From: Ruminococcus sp. CAG:382
GTDB lineage: Bacteria > Bacillota > Clostridia > Oscillospirales > CAG-382
Assembly (NCBI GenBank): GCA_000433115.1
Contig: FR892198.1
Coordinates: 1 to 7,977 of the forward strand
Length of the DNA stretch: 7,977 nt
Direction of reading: 5' to 3'
This document shows positions 1 through 6,067 of this stretch, piece after piece; position 1 is the stretch's first letter, and each line of letters begins with the position of its first letter. Both the position numbers and the translations under genes were made by a program. The notes beneath the pieces were generated by a model. The model made no database searches. It had not been told where the DNA came from and saw only the letters and a list, made by a program, of their open reading frames with translations.

Positions 1-1
1 T

Positions 2-562
2 CACGGCGGCGAGGATCCCGGTGCTGTCGTCGGGCAAATTGAGGAAAAAACACTCAACCTTTCGATTTCAAACAAGCTTTATGCTTTCGCATCGCTTTTT
101 GACGTTGATATTGTCATGACGCGCCGTGACGACAGAATGCTTTATGATGAAGGTCAGGAAACGCGCAAAAAATCTCATGACCTGTATAATCGCCTGAAAT
201 TCACTGAAAAATATACCGATTCCATGTTCATAAGTATACACCAAAACAAATTTCCGCTTGAAAACTGTCGCGGTTTACAGGTGTTTTACGCACTCAAAAA
301 CGAAAACAGTAAAGTTCTCGCAGAGCATGTCCAGAACGCCGCACTGTTGCTGCAGCCTGACAATCACCGCGTTGTTAAACCGGGAACTAACATATATCTG
401 CTTGAAAATTCGACCGTCCCGTCTGTGATAGTCGAATGCGGATTTATTTCCAATCCTGAAGAAGCACAACAACTTTGCGACGATAATTATACTGATAAAC
501 TCGCTTTTGCAATATACTGCGGCATTGCCGCATATCTGGAGGATGTCAAAATTGAAGGTTAG
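2..562 (+). CDS. cwlD: CwlD-like N-acetylmuramoyl-L-alanine amidase, 5' truncated by the window edge
   Basis: This is a zinc amidase (Amidase_3 family) that cleaves the bond between N-acetylmuramic acid and L-alanine in peptidoglycan and acts outside the membrane. The frame is open from base 2, so 186 C-terminal residues are visible; the missing N-terminus would hold the first strand and any signal or membrane anchor. The visible part begins with the HGGxDPGA motif containing the first zinc histidine. A Glu at visible residue 14-15 (the EEK stretch) is the likely second ligand, SIHQN supplies His80, and VECGFISNP near residue 145 carries the catalytic Glu. All expected residues are present, so the enzyme should be active. 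The FYALKNENS and IYLLEN segments resemble CwlD, the amidase that makes muramic lactam in spore cortex, but a vegetative amidase of the same family is possible. The TAG stop lies 20 bp inside radA. Confidence 0.88.
   Translation, partial: HGGEDPGAVVGQIEEKTLNLSISNKLYAFASLFDVDIVMTRRDDRMLYDEGQETRKKSHDLYNRLKFTEKYTDSMFISIHQNKFPLENCRGLQVFYALKNENSKVLAEHVQNAALLLQPDNHRVVKPGTNIYLLENSTVPSVIVECGFISNPEEAQQLCDDNYTDKLAFAIYCGIAAYLEDVKIEG
538..542 (+). promoter_or_regulatory. GGAGG ribosome binding site at the radA start
   Basis: The GGAGG directly abuts the ATG at 543, leaving no spacer, but lies 9 bases before an in-frame TTG at 552. By spacing alone the TTG would be the better start. By protein similarity the ATG is better, because MSKLKVSYVC matches the usual RadA opening in length (M-A-K-x-K-x-x-x-V-C). 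Confidence 0.6.
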
Positions 563-1919
563 TTACGTGTGTTCAAACTGTGCAAGCGTATTCACAAAAT
601 GGTTTGGGAAATGTCCGGAATGCGGCGAATGGAATACGCTTGAGGAATGTGAGACCCAACCGGAGGAAAAGCAAAAAAAGACACGTACAGTAAAATCATA
701 TTCTGCGCCCGTAACATCAAAAGCGCAGCGTATCAGCGATATAACCTTTCAGTCTCACATTCGCTTTTCCACCGGGCTCAATGAGTTTGACCGCGTTCTG
801 GGAGGCGGAGTTGTCAAGGGGTCTGCCGTTTTGCTTTCAGGTGAACCGGGCATAGGAAAATCAACGTTACTTTTACAGATATGTGATAAAATCGGCGAGT
901 ATGGAAAAATATTGTATGTAAGCGGTGAAGAATCGTCTTCTCAGATAAAGCTACGAGCTCAGCGCCTCGGAGTCAACAGCGAAAATCTGTATGTTCTTTG
1001 CGAAACAAACATAAATAAAGCAATTCCTGAGGCGGAGGGCTGCGCTCCCGACCTTGTTATTGTCGATTCAGTTCAGACCATGTATGATGATGAAGTACAG
1101 TCATCTCCCGGAAGCGTATCGCAAGTAAAACAAACAGCGATGCAATTTATACGTTCCGCGAAGGATAACAATTATTCCGTGATTTTCGTCGGTCATGTAA
1201 ACAAGGACGGCGCTATCGCAGGACCCAAAGTGCTCGAACATATTGTAGACGCCGTGCTGTATTTTGAAGGCGACAAGCAGCATGCATATCGTATTATCCG
1301 GGCTGAAAAAAACCGTTTTGGTTCAACAAATGAGATCGGCGTATTCGAAATGGGAGACGAAGGACTTCTCGAAGTGGAAAACCCGTCGGAAGCGCTTCTC
1401 GCGCAGCGCCCAGCGTCCGTCCCGGGCAATTGTGCCGTATGCGTTATGGAGGGCACTCGTCCGATCATGTCAGAAGTTCAGGCTCTTGCATCGCCAACAT
1501 CTTTTCCTGTACCTCGCCGCGTAACAAACGGGTACGATTATAACAGGTTGAACATGCTTCTCGCGGTACTTGAAAAACGTATGGGACTGCGTTTTTCTAC
1601 AAGCGATGTATATATAAATGTAATAGGCGGTTTGAGACTTGAAGAGCCATCCTGCGATCTGGCGGTCGCAATGGCTTTGATATCCTCGCTGAAAGAACTT
1701 CCGATGCCCGATGACCTTATTGCAATCGGAGAGATCGGACTTTCCGGCGAATGCAGAAGCGTCAACCATTCGGAGCTTCGCATTAATGAAGCAAAACGAC
1801 TGGGATTCGGAACGGTTGCGTTGCCGTCTTCTGCGGCTTCGCGGCTTAAAAATAAGTACGGTGACATAAAAATCGTTCCTATACGCTCGTTGTTCGATGC
1901 GCTTGCGTTGTTAAAATAA
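543..1919 (+). CDS. radA: DNA repair protein RadA (Sms)
   Basis: RadA is a RecA-like, DnaB-related hexameric ATPase that promotes branch migration and extension of recombination intermediates in the cytoplasm. The 458-aa product is the usual family length. In order it shows a four-cysteine zinc finger (C10, C13, C24, C27), a Walker A loop GEPGIGKST at 100-108, a Walker B strand LVIVD at 171-175, HVNKDG at 218-223, and the RadA signature KNRFG at 256-260. A Lon-protease-like C-terminal domain follows from about residue 285, including GGLRLEEPSCDLA (362-374) and GEIGLSGE. RadA family members are not active proteases, although a Ser (S370) sits where Lon has its nucleophile. The ATG at 543 was chosen by similarity; TTG at 552 or 507 are alternatives. 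The gene overlaps the amidase by 20 bp and is followed after 13 bp by a DUF6873-like gene, so the three probably form one operon. Confidence 0.97.
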   Translation: MSKLKVSYVCSNCASVFTKWFGKCPECGEWNTLEECETQPEEKQKKTRTVKSYSAPVTSKAQRISDITFQSHIRFSTGLNEFDRVLGGGVVKGSAVLLSGEPGIGKSTLLLQICDKIGEYGKILYVSGEESSSQIKLRAQRLGVNSENLYVLCETNINKAIPEAEGCAPDLVIVDSVQTMYDDEVQSSPGSVSQVKQTAMQFIRSAKDNNYSVIFVGHVNKDGAIAGPKVLEHIVDAVLYFEGDKQHAYRIIRAEKNRFGSTNEIGVFEMGDEGLLEVENPSEALLAQRPASVPGNCAVCVMEGTRPIMSEVQALASPTSFPVPRRVTNGYDYNRLNMLLAVLEKRMGLRFSTSDVYINVIGGLRLEEPSCDLAVAMALISSLKELPMPDDLIAIGEIGLSGECRSVNHSELRINEAKRLGFGTVALPSSAASRLKNKYGDIKIVPIRSLFDALALLK

Positions 1920-1935
1920 TGTATAATGTATAATG
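1916..1935 (+). repeat. 7-bp tandem repeat (ATAATGT, nearly 3 copies) across the radA stop and next start
   Basis: The unit ATAATGT occurs at 1916-1922 and 1923-1929, with a third copy at 1930-1935 that lacks its last base. The repeat contains the radA TAA (1917-1919), ATGs at 1919, 1926 and 1933 in three different frames, and another TAA at 1931-1933. The ATG at 1919 opens a four-codon frame that ends on the TAA overlapping the ATG at 1933. No GGAGG-like sequence precedes the downstream gene, so the overlapping stop and start codons may supply translational coupling. That role is inference; the repeat itself is seen directly. Confidence 0.75.
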
Positions 1936-2571
1936 AATGTTAAAAGAGAAGTGATCGTTTCGCAGATTTTGGCACCGGAGATTCTTCGCGAATTAGAGCT
2001 GTTGGGATACAAGCATATGTTTGCGAAACCATCTCAAACGCTCACAACTGAATTACGTTATCATCCTGACATTCTCGGTTTCCGTCTGCCCGACGGAAAG
2101 TGGATTTCAGAAGCTGACGGAATAGTACTTACAGATGCTTATCCGGGCGATTGCATTTTCAATTGCGTTTCAATCGGAAAGACCCTGATTTACGGTAATT
2201 CGTTCATTGCGCAAAAATTCGGCTGTATGTTCGACTATATGCTAAAAGTACGCCAAAGCTATGTCAAATGCTCATGCATTGTGCTTGACGATAAAGCCAT
2301 GATAACATCAGATCCGTCGATATACAGAGCTTTAAACGGTACATTTGACGTTTTGAAGACAAGTAATGAAAATATTTTTCTAAACGGTTTCAGCTGTGGT
2401 TTTATAGGCGGTGCGAGCGGTGTTGTTGATAATACAATTCTGTTTTGCGGCGACATCAGAAAGCATAAAGATTACAACAATATAAAGGCATTTGCAAATA
2501 ACCGTGGTTTTGATCTTTACAGTCTTTCAAATAATGAGTTATATGATTACGGAGGAATTTTGCCGGTATAA
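1933..2571 (+). CDS. DUF6873-like GME (pentein) fold family protein, function unknown
   Basis: The 212-aa protein has no signal peptide or membrane segment, so it is probably cytosolic. From memory it resembles the clostridial DUF6873 family, described as having a guanidine-modifying-enzyme (pentein) fold. Recognisable landmarks are HPD (44-46), YPGD (70-73), FNC (76-78), a segment around VRQSYVKCS (106-114), ITSD (124-127), the glycine-rich GFIGGASG (156-163), FCGDIRKHKD (171-180) and a closing YDYGGI. Catalytic penteins usually carry a nucleophilic Cys near the C-terminus; here the last Cys is C172 and the closing strand has none, so arginine-modifying activity should not be assumed. The ATG at 1933 is chosen from its position at the end of the 7-bp repeat. 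No Shine-Dalgarno sequence is visible, and translation is probably coupled to radA. No substrate or role can be read from the sequence. Confidence 0.75.
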   Translation: MNVKREVIVSQILAPEILRELELLGYKHMFAKPSQTLTTELRYHPDILGFRLPDGKWISEADGIVLTDAYPGDCIFNCVSIGKTLIYGNSFIAQKFGCMFDYMLKVRQSYVKCSCIVLDDKAMITSDPSIYRALNGTFDVLKTSNENIFLNGFSCGFIGGASGVVDNTILFCGDIRKHKDYNNIKAFANNRGFDLYSLSNNELYDYGGILPV

Positions 2572-2704
2572 TAAGCTCTGGCGGCAATATCCTTTTCTAT
2601 CATTATTACTTCCCTGTATTATATAAAATTAATATTACATATAATTGCTTGTCTGATTTTCGGAGGGAAACTTTTGCGTTTTCCCTCCGTTATCGTTTCG
2701 AAGT
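2572..2704. other. convergent intergenic gap
   Basis: This 133-bp AT-rich gap separates the two converging clusters. It contains an imperfect AT-rich inverted repeat around 2615-2639 (TGTA and TACA ends) and the strong hairpin at 2661-2689. No convincing gene is present. Confidence 0.8.
2661..2689 (+). terminator. 10-bp perfect hairpin, likely intrinsic terminator of the + strand cluster
   Basis: CGGAGGGAAA (2661-2670) pairs perfectly with TTTCCCTCCG (2680-2689) around a 9-base loop. On the + strand it is followed by TTATCGTTTCG, a modest U-rich tail. On the - strand the bases after the stem are AAAATCAGAC, with no U-tract. It therefore fits best as the terminator for the + strand genes, although it starts only 15 bp past the - strand stop and may also protect that 3' end. 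Confidence 0.7.
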
Positions 2705-5700
2705 TCAGCGGTCAAATGCGGCGGTCAGACGAAGTACGGTAATATCCAAGGCTTTATTGACTGTATCAATTGTTCTGATCACAGCGGTTTTAAGTGCAGG
2801 TTCGTTAACTGTCTTTGCAATCTCGTAAAGAGATTCAATTTCTTTGATTGCGGAATTGCAGTACGCGAGCTTATCTGCGTCGTTGGCTGATTCATAATCA
2901 AATGCGTCAGCCGCATCGATTATTATATGTGCTTCGGATTTTAGCTTTGCGTAGTAATCGGTATACTCGGGTTTAAGATAACTGTAAACATTATCAATAT
3001 TGTAAATCAGGTCACCGAGTCCTGCCGCAACCGTCTTCGAACCCTTGCTTTGCTTGACCGGTATGCGTGAATATACCCCTGCTCTAAGCGCGTCATAATA
3101 ATTCTCTTTATGCGCGACGAGGCTTCCCCATGAGAACGGATTTGAACCGTTCGCACCGGCAAGTTTTGCATAATAGATTTGTTCGACAAGAATTTTTGCC
3201 GCTGTGTTGTCAAAGGCACACACACCTATCGAATAGAAACACTTGCCATCAATTGCCTTAATGAAAGCCTTGGCGTTATTCACCGGATAGCTGAGGTCGG
3301 CACCGTAGCTCATTGAGAAGATTTCGTCCATATAGCCTTTTGAGACCCAGTCACGGAAGTTCTGGAAATTCCATGTCGGCATATTGGAAAAATCGGGATA
3401 GCAGGCAGCTGAAATATACAGATCACTGTCAATGGCTTTGAGTGCAGTGAAAACTTCGCTGACAAAGCTGTTGATAATCTCCTCTCTGTATTTGCACCAG
3501 CTGCTCCAAAGCGGATGATTTGATTTTATGTCGTGTGGGTCAACGGTTGTATTATGCGCTTTTTGGAAACCTTCGATTATATCCTGATTATATCCGAAAT
3601 CGCCATTATCGGGGTTCGGTTCACTGAAACGTATATAGTCAAGATGCAGTCCGTCAAGATCATATTTTGTGACAAGTTCTTTGTATACACCGAGAACAAG
3701 GTCGCGACATTCACGGTCATTGGGGTTTAGGAAAACAAAATTGCCGTAACCGCACGGGTAATTATCTTTTCCGTTACGGTCAACGCATCGCTTGTCTTTC
3801 ATAAGCTCGACAAGATATCCGCCGGGAGTCCCGATGAAGAAGTTTTCGCACCATGCATGTACTTCGATTCCGTATTCATGAGCAATTCGGCAGAAGCCTT
3901 CAAGAACGTCATAGTCGCCATGCGCATTTGAGTTGTGTTTTATACGCGGATCAGAAGAGTACCCGATCGTCTGACCGTTGTACCATGTTTCGATATAGAC
4001 GGCGTTTATACCGAGAGCAGCCATTTTTTCAACCGTTGTACGCACCTCGCTGTCGTTCTTTTCATTTGCACGATACCACGTTGAACGATTATCGACAGAT
4101 GATGATTCGTATAGGCTGTATTCAATCTGTGAAAGCATATCCGACGTTACGGACGAAAGTGAAATCGCGTTATCAAGATTTCCCTTTTCGAACTCATCAT
4201 TTGCTTTGGAGAATACGCCGTCAGCTGCGTCAAGTTTTGAATCAATTGTTTTGTAGTCAATTGCGTAAAGGTTGCTTTTGGCATCTTCAAGGCGTGACTT
4301 GATTTCGTCAAGCTGTGAAGCTGTGCTGACTACTTTAAGTGCGGGCGATGAAGTAAATGTAACACTTTTGGTCTTTCTATCCCATGTGACGCGGCTACCG
4401 AGAGCGAAAATCTTCTGAAGCGCGCTGTCGTTCTTACCGTGACCGGAAACGACGAACCCACCATCCGGAATTTCCGAATTGCCGGCGGTACCGCCGCCTA
4501 TGACGATGCCATTTTCATCAACGACGATTTCGTATCCATAGACATTTGTCTTTGTGTAATTGCCGAACGTACGGTCGTAAATAACAAGGTCGTCTGTCAG
4601 GCGAGCGTCGTTGACACGAGTGTAGTAAAGTACAGTTGTTGAATAGCCAAATCCTCCTGAGGCAATATGTACTTCATTTCCGACAGTGAGCGCAGATGCC
4701 ATTTTGTATGCGGAAGAGTTTTTTGCGATACTCATTACGTATCCTCCAAGTGGTATTTTTGAATTTCCCGTTGTTGTGATTGCTGTGATAAGTCCATCAA
4801 TAAATGTGATTTCGAAAGTACCGTTCGGTGTGTTTGTAGTTTCTGAGTGATTTGCGGATGTATAAAGTACCGTTCCGTAACCGTTCAGTTCTACGTCGGT
4901 AGCGTCATATTTAAAAGTGCGGTCAGCGGCGAGTATGTAACGCTCCGGCTTTTTTGACGGTGTGACGAGCTGATGTTCGACAGTCATACCGGACCTCAAA
5001 GCCTTGGCAATATCAGCTGCATCGCCGGAAAAAGTTATGACAAATGAATTGTCTGTCGGTATGACAAGGCGCTCATCGACCGATGAAATATAAACTACCT
5101 TCCCTTCGGTTATAACAGCAGAAACGCATTCGTCGTCGAATTCCGGTGTGACAAGGCGGGAATAATTATTGTTGAAAATATTAATCCCGTTTTCGGGAGC
5201 TTCTGAATTCAGATGTGAAAGCTCCAGCGGATAAAGTGTTCCGTTGATTGTAACAAACGGCAAATCGGTGACTGCGTTGAGATAATTACTTCTTGCAATA
5301 CTGATTTTTTCGTCGACCGGATAATATGCAACGGCGTATACGACATTGTATTCACCGCAAAAAAGCAATGCGGGCGTACCGTTTATCAGCGTACCGGCGG
5401 AGGCATGTCCGGTCACGGTGTAATTGCCTGCAATACCGCCTTTCAAGAGAAGCGCAACGGAGTTATCCGGAACAGTAAAATCCGTATCTTCGCTGCAAAA
5501 ATATATCTTCCCTTCCAAAGGTTCTCCACTCTCCGGATACAGCATATTTATGCGTCTGGCATGCGCTCGTTTGGAAGGAATAACAGAACAGATGGCGAGG
5601 TTTTCATATTCCGGCGATGTGTACTCGGTCAGTACGGCGGTTGTTCCGTTCTCGAAAGAAACGTTTTCGACCATTAATATCGGAATCAACAGCAGGAATC

Positions 5701-6067
5701 CGTTTACGGGTATGTCAACCGATCCACCGGACTTTTTGTCAATGCCCTCAAGCGAATATGTATAATCGGAATATGTCTTGAAGGTCGCACATGCGTAATC
5801 TGCCGGTATAACAATGCTCAGATTGAATCGGTCGGTTTTGTAATCGCGGTTATAAATGCGGACAATTCCGTTATCTGAGTTTACTGAATCAACATCAAAC
5901 GTTACATCACCTATCGAAACGTGTGATATTGTCTCCAAAACACCTGAAGCCTCAGATGTTATCTGAGGCTCGGATGATGTGTTTTCTGAATCGTTTCGTC
6001 CGCATGAAGCGAGGCAAAGCGTAATAAGCATTGCCGCAAGGAGCAAAGACGTCGATTTTTTATGCAT
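2705..6067 (-). CDS. large lipoprotein with repeated beta-rich modules and a GHL10 (DUF187) glycosidase-like domain
   Basis: The 1120-aa product begins with a lipoprotein signal (MHKK, hydrophobic stretch, LASC lipobox with Cys22), so it should be anchored to the outer face of the membrane. A Ser/Glu/Thr-rich linker leads to about 500 residues of beta-rich sequence with five degenerate modules (roughly 66-572). A charged helical segment (about 578-655) follows, then a GHL10-type TIM barrel (about 660-1004) and a helical tail. Barrel landmarks are YIETW (691-695), HAWCEN (737-742) and DGLHLDYIRF (805-814), the family signature; D810 and E741 are candidate functional acids. Relatives include B. 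subtilis YngK and are called family-10-like glycosidases, but I cannot give a substrate. The ATG at 6067 is chosen because it gives the lipobox; a longer frame back to 6145 would bury the signal. It overlaps potD as TGATG. Confidence 0.88.
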   Translation of the reverse strand: MHKKSTSLLLAAMLITLCLASCGRNDSENTSSEPQITSEASGVLETISHVSIGDVTFDVDSVNSDNGIVRIYNRDYKTDRFNLSIVIPADYACATFKTYSDYTYSLEGIDKKSGGSVDIPVNGFLLLIPILMVENVSFENGTTAVLTEYTSPEYENLAICSVIPSKRAHARRINMLYPESGEPLEGKIYFCSEDTDFTVPDNSVALLLKGGIAGNYTVTGHASAGTLINGTPALLFCGEYNVVYAVAYYPVDEKISIARSNYLNAVTDLPFVTINGTLYPLELSHLNSEAPENGINIFNNNYSRLVTPEFDDECVSAVITEGKVVYISSVDERLVIPTDNSFVITFSGDAADIAKALRSGMTVEHQLVTPSKKPERYILAADRTFKYDATDVELNGYGTVLYTSANHSETTNTPNGTFEITFIDGLITAITTTGNSKIPLGGYVMSIAKNSSAYKMASALTVGNEVHIASGGFGYSTTVLYYTRVNDARLTDDLVIYDRTFGNYTKTNVYGYEIVVDENGIVIGGGTAGNSEIPDGGFVVSGHGKNDSALQKIFALGSRVTWDRKTKSVTFTSSPALKVVSTASQLDEIKSRLEDAKSNLYAIDYKTIDSKLDAADGVFSKANDEFEKGNLDNAISLSSVTSDMLSQIEYSLYESSSVDNRSTWYRANEKNDSEVRTTVEKMAALGINAVYIETWYNGQTIGYSSDPRIKHNSNAHGDYDVLEGFCRIAHEYGIEVHAWCENFFIGTPGGYLVELMKDKRCVDRNGKDNYPCGYGNFVFLNPNDRECRDLVLGVYKELVTKYDLDGLHLDYIRFSEPNPDNGDFGYNQDIIEGFQKAHNTTVDPHDIKSNHPLWSSWCKYREEIINSFVSEVFTALKAIDSDLYISAACYPDFSNMPTWNFQNFRDWVSKGYMDEIFSMSYGADLSYPVNNAKAFIKAIDGKCFYSIGVCAFDNTAAKILVEQIYYAKLAGANGSNPFSWGSLVAHKENYYDALRAGVYSRIPVKQSKGSKTVAAGLGDLIYNIDNVYSYLKPEYTDYYAKLKSEAHIIIDAADAFDYESANDADKLAYCNSAIKEIESLYEIAKTVNEPALKTAVIRTIDTVNKALDITVLRLTAAFDR
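4352..5872 (-). repeat. five degenerate protein modules inside the GHL10 lipoprotein
   Basis: By eye, the region of residues 66-572 contains a recurring pattern: a strand, a turn with D/E-x-G, then a short [VI]P-x-x-[GS]-[FYV] hydrophobic strand. The IP or VP anchors are at residues 119-120, 199-200, 336-337, 438-439 and 533-534. The last two copies are clearest (GNSKIPLGGYV and GNSEIPDGGFV) and the first two are weak. The fifth copy continues into SGHG, a motif I associate with similar modules in other clostridial glycosidase-like surface proteins. The DNA is not repetitive, so the duplication is old. Confidence 0.55.
5948..5970 (-). other. perfect 10-bp inverted repeat inside the lipoprotein gene
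   Basis: AGCCTCAGAT (5948-5957) and ATCTGAGGCT (5961-5970) are exact reverse complements separated by 3 bases. The hairpin lies about 97-120 bases into the coding region, in the linker just after the lipobox, and is not followed by a U-tract in the transcript. The structure is seen directly; any role in translation or RNA stability is inference. Confidence 0.6.

Noticed and set aside
2547..2603. An 18-codon - strand frame with GGGAAG 5 bases upstream of its ATG, in the convergent gap.
   Set aside because: It is very short, overlaps the 3' end of the DUF6873-like gene, and has no recognisable sequence; chance is the simpler explanation.
4483..4496. A 14-bp GC-rich perfect palindrome in the lipoprotein gene.
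   Set aside because: It falls in codons for a glycine-rich turn (GGGTAG), which readily produces such palindromes.
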